Shown: piece by piece, positions 1 through 15,343 of the stretch | Layout: each line of letters starts with the position of its first letter | Numbering within the stretch: position 1 is the first letter of the stretch | NCBI RefSeq assembly: GCF_009859475.1 | Contig: NZ_CP044549.1 | Coordinates: 1-64,000 of the forward strand | From: Hydrogenophaga sp. BPS33 | Lineage (GTDB): Bacteria; Pseudomonadota; Gammaproteobacteria; Burkholderiales; Burkholderiaceae_C | Length of the DNA stretch: 64,000 nucleotides | Reading direction: 5' to 3' | Made by a program: the position numbers and the translations under genes | Notes under the pieces: model-generated | Told to the model about the DNA's origin: nothing | Seen by the model: only the letters and a program-made list of their open reading frames with translations | The model's database searches: none

Positions 1-1410
<1,410 letters not shown>

Positions 1411-1518
1411 GCTCACAAAAGGGCAAAATAGCGAGGATTTGGCCCGCGCAAACAAGGACACGGGGCCACCGGGAGGCAGGGGCCGGCCGACACGCAACCA
1501 GAGAAGAAAGAGTCTGAC

Positions 1519-5323
<3,805 letters not shown>

Positions 5324-5337
5324 GCCTGTGTAGATGA

Positions 5338-5375
5338 GAGGAACTCGAATTAGTCGGACTGAACTCGAGTTCCTC
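5338..5375 (+). terminator. Inverted repeat just after gyrB
   Basis: Perfect 11-bp inverted repeat GAGGAACTCGA / TCGAGTTCCTC with a 16-nt loop, 15 bp after the gyrB stop. Its position fits a gyrB transcription end, but there is no T tract. Short AGTCGGACT / AGTCAGACT repeats lie in the loop and just downstream. Confidence 0.45.
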
Positions 5376-5977
5376 AGACTGGAGAAACTGAAATAGTCAG
5401 ACTTTCTCGCTTACTCTTCAGATGTGAGTTTGCGATCACTCTCAACAGAGAGGCCAAAAACGGCGCTTTTCTTACGCAGGCATCCCGATACCAAGGCTCT
5501 GGCGTTTTCGACCCAAGGCATGCGGGAACGTTGCGCGATCCCGCTTCCGAACTGGCAACTTCTCCGAGATCGCAAGCTCTTGTCCCGCCTCAGCTGTCTC
5601 ACCCCCCGCCTCGGCCCAGTCTTCACCTGACAGATGCTCCTCCAGGGAGGTTTAGCGCTGCGGCTGTGTCAAATTGCGGTGGATTGAGCAGCCAGGGGCG
5701 GCTGAGCAGCGGGAGGAGTCGGTCGGCGGCAACGGCCACACTCCCGGTGCGCGCCATCTCGCTGACGTTGGGTCAGGCGGCATTCGCTGGCCCGAGCGTC
5801 GGCTCCCCGATGGGAAGCGGACCCTGGGGCCCCAGTTCGCCGCCTCGCCGCTTGAACGACTCTACTGCGATTAACGCCTACTCCACTGTGGTCGCGACTG
5901 CGCGCGCCCTATACACAGTCCGTCAAGCTCGAATGCTGCAACTTCGCCTAGCCAGAAAACTCTGAGGACCGCGTACT
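5376..5977. other. Intergenic stretch, no recognisable gene
   Basis: About 600 bp between gyrB and the end of the first island gene. Small open frames exist on both strands, but none has a ribosome site or a recognisable family motif. It is a plausible island boundary. No direct repeat marking an attachment site was recognised. Confidence 0.5.
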
Positions 5978-7717
5978 TCATCTCGCCACCGAGACCTGCG
6001 CGACATTGGTATCCACTGGATTCTCATTTCCGAACCGATACCAAGCAGAGGCTGGAACCGGCATTCGAAAGTGTCGGCATGCAACGAAGTCAAGGGCCCA
6101 AAGCCCGACCTTGCGCGTCGGCGACGACTCAACCCAATCGAACTCCGGTTGCTCAAGGAACTGCTTCATCCGCAACCGCATGTCTGCGGTAGACGAAAGG
6201 AGTGCGTAGGGAGCCTCTGCTTCTCCCTGGTCCAGCGCATCGCCGAAGTACCAAGATTCGGGCCACTCTTTGGTCGGGTGCCAGAGTTGAGCACAGACCT
6301 TGTCATATGGTCCCGTGGCGCCTCGTGCAAGGGCAGCGTAGTGGTCATCCAGCTTGAAGATCACACACAGCGCCGCGATCGTAGCCAAGGACCAGGATGT
6401 GCTCATCAGTTTCTCGGTCAGCTTGGAGTCCTTAGGACTGACTTCGAGCTCCACAAGGTCCTCTAGAGAATCCGTCGACACAGGAAACTTCGACTCGGTC
6501 TGAAAGCAGTAGTCCAGCCGCTTCGCCATTTCGGCGACCCAGCCCTTGGCCTCGTCGTGTCGTCCAGCAAGAACCAAGAAAATCACTGCCAGGGTGGCGT
6601 CAATGATGTGACCGTCGAGACGTGGCGATGCACTCGCTTCATGATTTTTAATCAGCGCGCAAAGACCATCTGCGATCTCCGCGACATTGCTTTCGATGGT
6701 CGCCACAGCCTCTGCGCCATTGGCTGGCTCCATCCGGCAGGCGAGGCCGATCGCAGCGATCAAGCCGATGTGCTCGAAGAGCACGACGGCGAACGCTGCG
6801 CCTTCGCTGCCGTAACCCGCCATGCCGTCCCGTACCTCAAGATGCGGTCGAATCACATCGAAGTATCTCGCTGCTGCCTCCGTATACGAGTGCCACATTC
6901 CAGCGATCGTCGCGTGCAGCTTGGGTCGCTCGTTTGGATCTGTCAGCTGAAGTCTGTGCCAAGCCCAAAGCAAAGTGCGCTCGCTGATCCAAAGCGCTTG
7001 CCGGGAATCGCCTTCAGCTTGCGCCCACCTCGTACAGATCTGCGCGGCAAGGTGAATTCGTCGGAAGGCCTTTTGCAGCGCCTTCGTGTCCAGACTCGGC
7101 ATCTGTAGCTTTCCGTCTGCTGTGAGGCCCAATTGCCTCAGCAGCATGCGATTCAGATCGCGGAAGTCGTACTCTGAGTCGCTGGCCAATGCGAGAGACT
7201 TTCGAAGATCAGCTCGGTCGCTTGGAGCAAAGAGGTTCTCGTCCAACATGAATCGCTCGACCAGGTGAGACACGCGATCCGCACCCCAAAAGTCAAAACT
7301 CGCCCGTGCTGAGTTCTGCTCCTTGAACCCTGTCCAATTCGTTTCAACGTCTTGCTTGAGGTCCCCCGTCGTGGCCAGAACTATCGTCTTCCGCAATCCA
7401 GCATGTTCCGGCGCCACGAGTTTCGTCAAATAGACGTCCAGGACTTCGTTGAGGCTCGGTCGGACCGAGGTCGGCTCGCCGTTATCCCAGTCCCGGCGTC
7501 CAAGGTCTCCTTGTTTGATGACCAGCAGGAGCAATTCTTCTATGCCATCAACTGGCGATTTCCCGACAGCAGCCAGGTCGACGCCGAACTGCCTCACACC
7601 GGTCTGAGGTTTTGCTAGCGGCACGTAGCCCATGGCCAGCAGCAGGTCGGGAAGCAACCTGTCGAACTCATCGCGCTCGCGCAGCGTTCGCAGAAACTGC
7701 GAAATGATCAACCTCAT
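5978..7717 (-). CDS. Putative Mrr/PD-(D/E)XK-like nuclease-fold protein (module protein A)
   Basis: A 579-aa protein without a recognised family name. The N-terminal 70 residues resemble an Mrr-type restriction-endonuclease fold: the helix DEFDRLLPDLLLAMGY (residues 16-31), then GVRQFGVDLAAVG with a candidate metal-binding Asp47, then the hydrophobic strand LLLLVIKQGD containing Lys68. The residue two before the lysine is Val rather than Glu/Gln, so the active site is non-canonical or inactive. The rest looks helical and repeat-like. The ATG overlaps the stop of the upstream partner by 4 bp (ATGA), so the two are co-translated. Its position beside gajAB suggests a defence role. That is inference; no biochemical function is claimed. 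Confidence 0.55.
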   Translation of the reverse strand: MRLIISQFLRTLRERDEFDRLLPDLLLAMGYVPLAKPQTGVRQFGVDLAAVGKSPVDGIEELLLLVIKQGDLGRRDWDNGEPTSVRPSLNEVLDVYLTKLVAPEHAGLRKTIVLATTGDLKQDVETNWTGFKEQNSARASFDFWGADRVSHLVERFMLDENLFAPSDRADLRKSLALASDSEYDFRDLNRMLLRQLGLTADGKLQMPSLDTKALQKAFRRIHLAAQICTRWAQAEGDSRQALWISERTLLWAWHRLQLTDPNERPKLHATIAGMWHSYTEAAARYFDVIRPHLEVRDGMAGYGSEGAAFAVVLFEHIGLIAAIGLACRMEPANGAEAVATIESNVAEIADGLCALIKNHEASASPRLDGHIIDATLAVIFLVLAGRHDEAKGWVAEMAKRLDYCFQTESKFPVSTDSLEDLVELEVSPKDSKLTEKLMSTSWSLATIAALCVIFKLDDHYAALARGATGPYDKVCAQLWHPTKEWPESWYFGDALDQGEAEAPYALLSSTADMRLRMKQFLEQPEFDWVESSPTRKVGLWALDFVACRHFRMPVPASAWYRFGNENPVDTNVAQVSVAR

Positions 7718-9672
7718 GATTCGTCCAGCTTCGCAAGCCTGAATCCAAGATGGCGGATTGAGTTTCCGATCGGATCAAAGGCTTCGCGCCGCGGAAGCTC
7801 GATCGAGTGAGACATTGATGAGAGCTTCATCGAGGGACCATAGTTCGCATCTTGGTAGCTGAATGTGCCTCGCCCAGCCTTGATGGTGATCTGTGTCGAG
7901 ACCTGCCGCCAAATAGAGTCCCGGCTGGCCTCTTCAAATGACTCGTTCATCTGCTTCGCTCGGGCTCGAGAGAAAAGTCTCCGCAGCCTAGTGGGCGGTC
8001 GAAGCTCGTTGAGCATCGGTAGGGAACTCTGCTCATTGACGACTTGGTCGACCGTTTCTGCCACTTTCAACAAGAACTCCTTATGGCTACCCATGGATGC
8101 AGCTTCGGTTGCGTTGCGGCACGCAGCTGATGTGCTTCCGGGATAGTCATACCCGATCTCGTCCACAAGCAAGGCGCCAAGTATTGGGTAGATTCGCCTC
8201 TCCGACTCATTCGACAGAAGCATCGACAAGGCCAGCGAGGTCAGTTGCGCCCTGTCGTGAACGTAGCCGAGCAATCGTCGAGCAAGAAAGAGGAGATCCT
8301 CCGTTGCAAGCCCATTCAAGCGTCCCTTGTCCAGACGCAACTCCGTGCGCGAATGGTGACTGAGTTGACTGAGAAATCCAGCCAATGCTGCGGGATGCGC
8401 CTGCTGGTCGCTGAGCAGCCAGTTTGTTACCAATGACTCCCAACTAGCTTCGAGCGGGACAAGCTTGCGCACGGTGTGGTTGAAGAGACTCGCCGTCTCA
8501 GAATCGATTGCCGCCCTGTGACCATGATTGGCGACCCACTTCTCTAATGTCGACGCGACCATAGGCGCATTGGCTGGGTCCGATAGCAGCTTGGCCAAAG
8601 CATGATCCAGGTTGCGGATAGCACCCTTGAATTCGGGTTTGAGCGACGTCATGAGTCCAACCCAACGCGGAGTGCTGCCGCGCTCACTAAAATCCTTTGC
8701 CCTGAGGAAGAGCGCTGTTGCTACTGCGCAAAGCACATCCTGATCGCCACCCTCGGCTAGACGTTCGAGGATGGAATCAAAGACGGCCAAGATGTGCATG
8801 GCGCTTGCGGCCGCGTGAATCGCCTGCAATCGCAGTTCGCCCTGTTCGCGCTCGATGAGGGTGACAACTTCCCTTGTAACCAAGTCGATCAAAGGTGACG
8901 GCGCGCGCTCGTCGAGGAGCAGCCGACCAAGCGCCCAAACGCCGACTCGCTCCCTCAGAGGAGCTCCTGACCGCACATCCCGTCTTGCGACTTCAATGGC
9001 TGATGCATAGTCAGTCTTCGCGAGGGCAGCAACCGCATTCCCTAGCAGGCTCGCGGTAGCTTCGGACAGGTTCTCCAGCACCTTTGCATGAAGTTCCAGA
9101 GCGGCACCTACGTGCGTCTCCAGCCAGGATTCAAGGGCGCCATGAATTGCTCCACTCGCCATGTCATTCTTGGTGGGTTCGTACTTGGCAACGAACAGAT
9201 CGACTATCGATGACGCCTCTACTTCTTGCAGGTGGGGCAATGCGGCTTCGACAAGGTGGAGAACGTCGAAAACGTCTGAGCCGTCACGTATGCGTTGGGC
9301 TGCAACTGCGAGAACATCAATGTTGACCGAAGCCAGTGCGAGGAGGCGCCCAGAAGCTTGGTCGTTGTGACCGATCTCGTCGCACCACAGCCCGTAGGCA
9401 CGCTCAAATAGCTCATTCGCATCAATGCCGGAAGTCGAATGCAGGCCCTCAAAAGTTGCACTCGCGACTATGACGTTGCGCGCCTCAAGCGAGTCGAACT
9501 GGACTGCCGCGCCTTCTACCAATTGACAACCGTCCGGCATATCAGCTGCGGCCAGAACCGCGCCGTCGGGCACGTCGATGTGCAGGCCGATGCCATCCTC
9601 TCGGTGGAGACGGAGCGCAAGCTCAGTCACCAGTGGCCTACAGAGTCCTTCTGGATAAACAACTTGGCTCAC
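7714..9672 (-). CDS. Large helical-repeat protein of unknown function (module protein B)
   Basis: A 652-aa protein with no recognised family, first gene of the two-gene minus-strand operon with the Mrr-like protein. The sequence is rich in Ala/Leu helices with HEAT/TPR-like periodicity through roughly residues 100-540. It ends in a basic patch (TRLRRLFSRARAKQ) and a conserved-looking C-terminal segment. No signal peptide, membrane segment, Walker motif or catalytic signature is evident. It may be a scaffold, sensor or regulator for the nuclease-like partner. Start ATG at 9672 gives MSQVVYPEGLCR. Confidence 0.55.
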   Translation of the reverse strand: MSQVVYPEGLCRPLVTELALRLHREDGIGLHIDVPDGAVLAAADMPDGCQLVEGAAVQFDSLEARNVIVASATFEGLHSTSGIDANELFERAYGLWCDEIGHNDQASGRLLALASVNIDVLAVAAQRIRDGSDVFDVLHLVEAALPHLQEVEASSIVDLFVAKYEPTKNDMASGAIHGALESWLETHVGAALELHAKVLENLSEATASLLGNAVAALAKTDYASAIEVARRDVRSGAPLRERVGVWALGRLLLDERAPSPLIDLVTREVVTLIEREQGELRLQAIHAAASAMHILAVFDSILERLAEGGDQDVLCAVATALFLRAKDFSERGSTPRWVGLMTSLKPEFKGAIRNLDHALAKLLSDPANAPMVASTLEKWVANHGHRAAIDSETASLFNHTVRKLVPLEASWESLVTNWLLSDQQAHPAALAGFLSQLSHHSRTELRLDKGRLNGLATEDLLFLARRLLGYVHDRAQLTSLALSMLLSNESERRIYPILGALLVDEIGYDYPGSTSAACRNATEAASMGSHKEFLLKVAETVDQVVNEQSSLPMLNELRPPTRLRRLFSRARAKQMNESFEEASRDSIWRQVSTQITIKAGRGTFSYQDANYGPSMKLSSMSHSIELPRREAFDPIGNSIRHLGFRLAKLDES

Positions 9673-11030
9673 TGGATTCCCCCTTCACTCCCGGCAGCCC
9701 TTTGTGAGACCGAAGTATCAGTCACTCAAATTCCGATCTTGGAAATGCATCTGACACAACATGCCGTTGTCGACGAACACGTGAAAGACGCCCATAGTGC
9801 TGCGTCCGGCCGCTCCGCGCGCGAATCTGCGCGGAGACTACGCCGATGATAGAGGCTTGGCTTGTGAGGAGACCTTTTGATGTGAGACCCCGCTGCGATT
9901 GGCCTTTTCGGAAGCAGTTCGCGAGTCGATCAACCGTTTCGGGGCTGGCAACTTGAGATCGCATATGGTTCCTCCGGGTCGCTTGCTTCGCCGATTTGCT
10001 CACCTGCAGGCGTCGGTTCTGCCCGCTTCGGCGCACACGGGTCGAAAGGCTGCTGTTAAGGGTGATGCTGTCGTCGATTCGGTTGGAGTTCAATGGCCGT
10101 TGCTTAACGCAGCAGCCCTTCTACCTTCACGCCTCGAATGACGCAGTCCAGTCTGGAGCTGCCTCCCACGTGCGCACGTCTGCGTGGCAGATGGTCGCTG
10201 GTCGCCGGTCGCCGGTCGCCGGTCGCGTAAGGCTACGGGAGATTTGCCCGCTCCTGGCCGAAACGGGAGGGCTAGCCTTCGCGCTTGTCGCGGCCACTGT
10301 TCACAGCGATTTCAAATCCGGGAGCCAGCACGGGGCTGAGATTTTCAGGTTGAGCGACACCCGGGCGAGCGTTGAGAGGTCGGGTCGCTTTTATCCATTT
10401 TTATGGAATTCGGATAATTATCTTCATTTCATAATTTCTGTTAAATCGCTCCAGCCGAGCGAAGGACTGGCCGTTCTCGAGGACGGGAACAGACGGTTCT
10501 CGGACATGCTCGCATACCGCGTCATTGGTCCCCACCTTCGGCATGGACGACCGCCGCCCTGCACAGCTGATATTGGCATCTGAACGACGACTTCAGACTG
10601 GCTGCTGACCTTGAGTTTCCAGATCTGAGTGAGCGCCGCTTGCGAAGCCCGCCATTCAGGCTCGACAAACGCGTCTGCCCGCTGTCCCCCCGGAACCGGT
10701 CAATCAGCGACAGCTCGCCGCCAAATCGCGCGAACGGCTGCTCGCGCAGTTCGCGAGTTGGCGCTGTGCGCCCACAGCAGCCGTTCAACGATCTATTGGG
10801 CTTGCACAGGACCGGTCGTTCAAAGCGTGCGCGTTCGACAGGCTGGTTCCCATTTTCTTCCTTGTCCGGCCCCTGCTATGGCGCCTACCAGTTCCCGAGC
10901 GATCTCTGGTCCGACACTGCGGTGTCCTCGGGCCCGTAAAGACGGGCGCGCGCATTTCCAGGATTTAGCCGACCGCCGCGATGTGGTCCGAGGTGTTGGG
11001 GCAGATATCCTAAGCCGCGCGGCGCCGCCC
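9673..11030. other. 1.36-kb gene-poor stretch inside the island
   Basis: No open frame here has convincing coding character on either strand. It contains a heptamer tandem repeat (10193-10227) and an AT-rich pocket around 10385-10445 with a perfect TCCAT-TTTT-ATGGA dyad (10394-10407) nested in TTATCC...GGATAA. Probably decayed DNA between two island modules. Confidence 0.5.
10193..10227 (+). repeat. Five-copy heptamer tandem repeat (GGTCGCN)
   Basis: Five consecutive 7-bp units GGTCGC followed by T, C, C, C and G. A short simple repeat in non-coding DNA, probably a slippage product. Confidence 0.85.
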
Positions 11031-12812
11031 TTAGTACCCGTTGTAATCGAACCTACACCGGAGCAGCGCCTCGGTGGGGCCGTACTCTCCGCGTCTGCCA
11101 CGCGATCGACCCGCCTCCGAGATCAGGTGCAAGTTTTTGCGAGCGCGCGAAGCTAGGACGTATAGCAACTTGCTCGCCGCGACATCACCGTCGACTTCGC
11201 TGAAGTGGGGCACCATGCCCTCAAGAAGCCCGAATGCAATAACGACGTCGAATTCGGCGCCCTTGACTCCGTGGATCGTCGAAAGGGTAATCCCGCTTCG
11301 CTCGCGGAACACTTTTTTGAAGAACGACAAGTCAGTGATGTATGCCGCACCGGAGTTCTGGAGCCTCTCCAAACGCGCCTGTGAACTCGCAAAGAACGCC
11401 TCGCGGTGCTCCAGCAGCCCGGGAAACGAATTTAAGTTGATGCCCAGGCGATCAAGCAAAGCGACAAACGCCTGATCGAGATACGCCAGGCCGTCTGTTT
11501 CGGTGATGTTCAGGGAGTTGGACTCGCGCAGCAACGCCCTTTGGGTGATCCCCGACGTATCGACGCCGAGATCTCTCAGGTCGGCGATGACGTCCCTGGC
11601 CCATCGCATGCGTCGCACCAGCATCTGGGGCGACGACTCCGTCAGCAAGATCTTGGAGAGTTTGAACCAGAAGTTGTCAGGATCATTGCTGAACGGCACC
11701 AATCCTGGGCCATCGAACTGCTGCTCGGGGAGCAGCGCCACAAGTTTTCGGGTGGTCGACGCCAGCAAGATCCACCACGGAGCAAGCACGCAAATCTCTT
11801 CGGGTGCATGTCCTTCGGCCAAGCTCTTTTGAATGAGCCTGACCAGCTCATCGTGAAGGTCTTCGTGCGCAACGAGTCGGTTGTAAGAGACTTGGCTCGG
11901 AAATCCAACCATCTTCCCTGCTCCCTCGATGTCGGTGGCGTGCACATTGAAGTTGGAGAAGTGCCCGATGATCCTAGCGCTTGAGCGGTAGTTCAAACGC
12001 AGCGCCATCTCCCGAATGGGGATGTTCGTGAGCGCGCGAAAGTCCACCGCTGAAATGGCATAACCGCCAAGCGAGCCGTAAATCGCTTGATTGGGATCTC
12101 CCACGATGAACGTCTTGGTGCTGCCGGCTCCTGCCCGCAGGATGGACCCCACCAGGTTGTATTGGATCCGCTTCGTATCCTGGTACTCATCGACGAGGAC
12201 ATAGGAGAAGACTTGGGAGAGCAGCGCCGCGATATGCGGCTGATTTCGGATCAGCACCTGGGAATACCAAAGGATCAACTCGAAATCGATTCGTCTCGTG
12301 TCCGCCAGTTCTCGGAAGTAGGCCGTCAGCACCTGACGGATCGCGTCATGCTTCCATGTGTCCGCGCACCCCAGCCGGTACTCATCCCCTTCGAAGTAAT
12401 AGTCGCAGTCCCATGAGGTCACGCCGCGATACGGTGCGCAGAGCCGCTCCAGCATCTTCTCCCGGTCGTGCCGATCCAACACCGTGTACCCACGTTCCAG
12501 TTCCGGGACGTAGATCCCGTAAGGCTTGATGATCCATTCGAGACAGAACGAATGGATCGTCCCGATCCAAAGGGCAGTGGTGTCAACTCCAAGGGCCTCG
12601 ATGCGCTCCTGAATCTCGTCAGCGGCCCGGTGCGTATAGGTGATGGCCACGACGATGCGCTTGTCCGTGCGCCGGGACAGCTCATAAGCGATCTTGTATG
12701 TCAGCGTGCGCGTCTTCCCGCTGCCCGGACAGGCGACAAGAAAAACGCTCAACGGTTCCTCGACGGCGGCCGCTTGCTCAGGATTGAGTTCGCTGGCATC
12801 CCAGACAAACAT
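11031..12812 (-). CDS. gajB: Gabija anti-phage protein GajB, UvrD/PcrA-like helicase
   Basis: Superfamily 1A helicase-like NTPase of 593 aa, the partner of GajA in the Gabija anti-phage complex. Motifs in order: Walker A ACPGSGKT (residues 27-34), ITYTHRAADEIQER (Ia), GTIHSFC, LVDEYQDT (II), IVGDPNQAIYGSLGGY (III), LRLNYRS (IV), STIHGVKGAEFDVVIAF (V) and SRARKNLHLI (VI). It is longer than the roughly 500-aa type protein. Its ATG shares one base with the GajA stop (TGATG), so translation is coupled. In the known system GajB senses DNA ends or nucleotides and activates the GajA nuclease. The pairing with the OLD/TOPRIM gene is what separates it from a housekeeping UvrD paralogue. Confidence 0.88.
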   Translation of the reverse strand: MFVWDASELNPEQAAAVEEPLSVFLVACPGSGKTRTLTYKIAYELSRRTDKRIVVAITYTHRAADEIQERIEALGVDTTALWIGTIHSFCLEWIIKPYGIYVPELERGYTVLDRHDREKMLERLCAPYRGVTSWDCDYYFEGDEYRLGCADTWKHDAIRQVLTAYFRELADTRRIDFELILWYSQVLIRNQPHIAALLSQVFSYVLVDEYQDTKRIQYNLVGSILRAGAGSTKTFIVGDPNQAIYGSLGGYAISAVDFRALTNIPIREMALRLNYRSSARIIGHFSNFNVHATDIEGAGKMVGFPSQVSYNRLVAHEDLHDELVRLIQKSLAEGHAPEEICVLAPWWILLASTTRKLVALLPEQQFDGPGLVPFSNDPDNFWFKLSKILLTESSPQMLVRRMRWARDVIADLRDLGVDTSGITQRALLRESNSLNITETDGLAYLDQAFVALLDRLGINLNSFPGLLEHREAFFASSQARLERLQNSGAAYITDLSFFKKVFRERSGITLSTIHGVKGAEFDVVIAFGLLEGMVPHFSEVDGDVAASKLLYVLASRARKNLHLISEAGRSRGRRGEYGPTEALLRCRFDYNGY

Positions 12813-14950
12813 CAGGTCATCCCGGCCAGGAACTCATGGACCGCGTCGCCCGGCAATGCGGTTGCGGCGGCGGCACGAAGGGTAGGCAGATCGATCTGCA
12901 GGTCACCATACCGCTTAAGCTCTGGGGTAAACGCCGTCAGACGAGGGTGCGAGGCGACATCACTGCGCCACAGGCATTTCATCCGGTGATGGAGGATTCG
13001 AATGATCAGCGGGCGCGAGAACACGCCATGCGCGAACAGCACAGCATTTCGAATGTAGGGCGGCACGACGACTTGGTGATCCAAAGTTTGGGCAAGCAGG
13101 ATGGCGAACCATCCCTTGCCTTCCTGCTCGGCCATCGTCAAGGTCCGGTAGCCACTTTGATGGATGTGCCCCGAGCGAAGGTCGGTCGTTGCCTGCGTGA
13201 TCGTCGCTGGCGCCTTGTAGACCTTGTCGACGCTTCGCACGAACGCTTCATGATTGCCTGCCCCGACCAGATCTACCTCGAAGGTATGTGTGGCGTAGAA
13301 GCTCCGGACCCAGGCGTTGCCCGCGCCGAATGTGTCCAAATCGATCTTCCGTTGCGCCCCTGCCGCTTGCGAGCCGATCGCCTTTCGCTTCCTGGCGGCC
13401 AAGACGTCGCCATCCGCCGGATTCGGCGTGGTGTCGAAGAAGACAGTGTCCAGGTCAGTGACGATCGCGCACCGCTTGCGGATCCGGGTGTCGTGGAACA
13501 GGACTGCGACGTTTTTAAACCCGGTGCTGCGGATGTTGATGACGCTGAGCCCCAACTCATCCACGCTGAGGCCCAGGACCTGCTTCACGAGCGCAGGGAT
13601 CAGGATCTCTTCCGCATCCCCCTCCACCAGGATCACGCTCTTGGCGAACAGCAGGTTGCTCCGCACCGCGTCCAGGTATCGCTGGATGCTGGTCACCTGG
13701 GTAGGATCCAGCCCGGTCGCCGGCTGATAGGCCTCACAGAACGCGCCGCGTCGACCCAAGATGTTGACGTTGCTCACATTGCTCACCTCGGAGATCTGCG
13801 TAGAGTGGGTCGTGTAGATGACCTGGGCATCCTCGTAGGCGATGCGATCGAAGAGCGTCTTCTGGATATGGGTGTGGATATGCGCTTCGGGCTCTTCTAT
13901 GAGCAGGAAATTCGCGATCGCCATCTTCTCGCGCTGATACTTGAACTCCAGCAGTTTGAGGGTCAGGTAGATCAGATTGGCGCCGCCGAGGCTGAGTTCG
14001 TTGATAGTCCCTTCATACCCGTCCTCCGACTCCCCGACGAACAGACGCAGCGACTGAAACAGCTGCTCCGCTTCCTCGGGCAGGTCCGACCGGATCGACA
14101 GCGACGTCGGGGAGTAGGTTTCGCCGGCGGTGTCCTTGATGGTCTCGCGGATGTGCTTGCGCACAGACTGCACGTCCTCGAGTCCTTCGATGGCGCCATT
14201 GAGATCGCGCACCTGGCCCACGATAGGCACAAGGGCCGCCGCGTCGATCTCACCGCTCTTGCTCTTGAGCAGAGTGAGCAGCGGATTGGTGCGGTTGTTG
14301 TGAAACTCGGCCACGACGTCGCGAAGTGCCTGGATGAAGGTAAGTGACACCTCCTTGGTAACCGACAGGAACCCCGGCACCTTGGCCCCAATCTCAGGGA
14401 ACTCGGTTTCGTCAGAGAAGGAACAAAAGTCGAAGTCTCCGACGATCCGTTGATACGTCGCCGGATCACCAAAGTCAGCGCTGCTTCGGCCGGTGAAGAT
14501 GGTCTCGTAGTCGTCGATGGTTAAGCCATCCCGAATTGCCTTCAACTCCGCATAGTCAAAGTCATCGAGGGCCGCCAGCTTCAGCCGGATTTCCTTCTTG
14601 GGGCGGAAGATGAGGTTGTAGGTGGCCTTGGAAATCGGTCCAGCGTGGATACCGGCGGTGCCGTGCAAGAACAGCGCCTGGACCGCCTCATCCGGGCTGA
14701 GGTCCTCGAACTCCATGCTGATGATGATCCAGTGGCCCTGCCACTGATCCAGCGCGCGGCTGAAATCGGACCCTTCAAGCCGATAAGCTGCGCGGACCAT
14801 GTTGTCGTCCAGGAGCAGCCGGATAGCGCGGAGGATGTTGGACTTGCCCGCGCCGTTCTCTCCGATGATGGTATTGACGCCGCGCTGAAACGTCAGACTG
14901 GTGTTCTTGAAGTTTCGGTAATTGACCAGCGTGAGTTTGGAGATGTGCAT
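12812..14950 (-). CDS. gajA: Gabija anti-phage protein GajA, OLD-family ATPase/TOPRIM nuclease
   Basis: OLD-family endonuclease of about 712 aa, the effector of Gabija. The N-terminal ABC-type ATPase shows MHISKLTLVNYRNF, Walker A GENGAGKS (residues 30-37), a signature-like LSLGGANL, Walker B FLLIEEPEAHIHT and the H-loop TTHSTQIS. The C-terminal TOPRIM domain shows ILVEGDAEE (Glu about 443) and the acidic TDLDT motif (about 497). The frame is open upstream to 15277, but ATG 14950 matches the family N-terminus (MxIxKLxLxNYRNF), so that start is used. It is larger than the 578-aa type protein, with an extended region after TOPRIM. Confidence 0.88.
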   Translation of the reverse strand: MHISKLTLVNYRNFKNTSLTFQRGVNTIIGENGAGKSNILRAIRLLLDDNMVRAAYRLEGSDFSRALDQWQGHWIIISMEFEDLSPDEAVQALFLHGTAGIHAGPISKATYNLIFRPKKEIRLKLAALDDFDYAELKAIRDGLTIDDYETIFTGRSSADFGDPATYQRIVGDFDFCSFSDETEFPEIGAKVPGFLSVTKEVSLTFIQALRDVVAEFHNNRTNPLLTLLKSKSGEIDAAALVPIVGQVRDLNGAIEGLEDVQSVRKHIRETIKDTAGETYSPTSLSIRSDLPEEAEQLFQSLRLFVGESEDGYEGTINELSLGGANLIYLTLKLLEFKYQREKMAIANFLLIEEPEAHIHTHIQKTLFDRIAYEDAQVIYTTHSTQISEVSNVSNVNILGRRGAFCEAYQPATGLDPTQVTSIQRYLDAVRSNLLFAKSVILVEGDAEEILIPALVKQVLGLSVDELGLSVINIRSTGFKNVAVLFHDTRIRKRCAIVTDLDTVFFDTTPNPADGDVLAARKRKAIGSQAAGAQRKIDLDTFGAGNAWVRSFYATHTFEVDLVGAGNHEAFVRSVDKVYKAPATITQATTDLRSGHIHQSGYRTLTMAEQEGKGWFAILLAQTLDHQVVVPPYIRNAVLFAHGVFSRPLIIRILHHRMKCLWRSDVASHPRLTAFTPELKRYGDLQIDLPTLRAAAATALPGDAVHEFLAGMT

Positions 14951-15343
14951 GTCTTTGGCCTTCGTGCTCCCTGGGGCATCAGTGTCTATTTGTAAGCTAT
15001 CGTAACGTGGCGGTGACGGCGAGAGCGCAGTCCTGGCGGCCGATTGCCGCAAACCCGCGAGGAGAGAGGGTTTCCACACAAAGGGGTCGGTCTGGACACG
15101 TGTTGATAGCGCCAGGCGACTGCGCAGAGCGACGACGCCCTTGGACCATCGGCGCATGAACTGGCGGCACGTGGCCGCGCCGCGTGCCTGGGAGGCATTC
15201 AGTGAGTTGCGCCTGCGACTGCGCGAGTCGAACCTGCCCTCCCAGTTCTCTGCGCAGCACGTGCATACGCCCAGCAAAGCAGTGATTCAGCTTCACGCGT
15301 CGCAGACCCACACCTGCGTTTTCAACAGGAAGAATCACGCGCC
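14951..15343. other. Leader region upstream of gajA
   Basis: About 390 bp between gajA and the recombinase relic. It must hold the gajAB promoter. No gene is supported. The gajA frame remains open through much of it without family similarity. Confidence 0.45.

Noticed and set aside
10193..10227. Tandem heptamers as a possible CRISPR or iteron array
   Set aside because: Units are contiguous 7-mers without spacers, in decayed non-coding DNA, with no replication or cas gene nearby.
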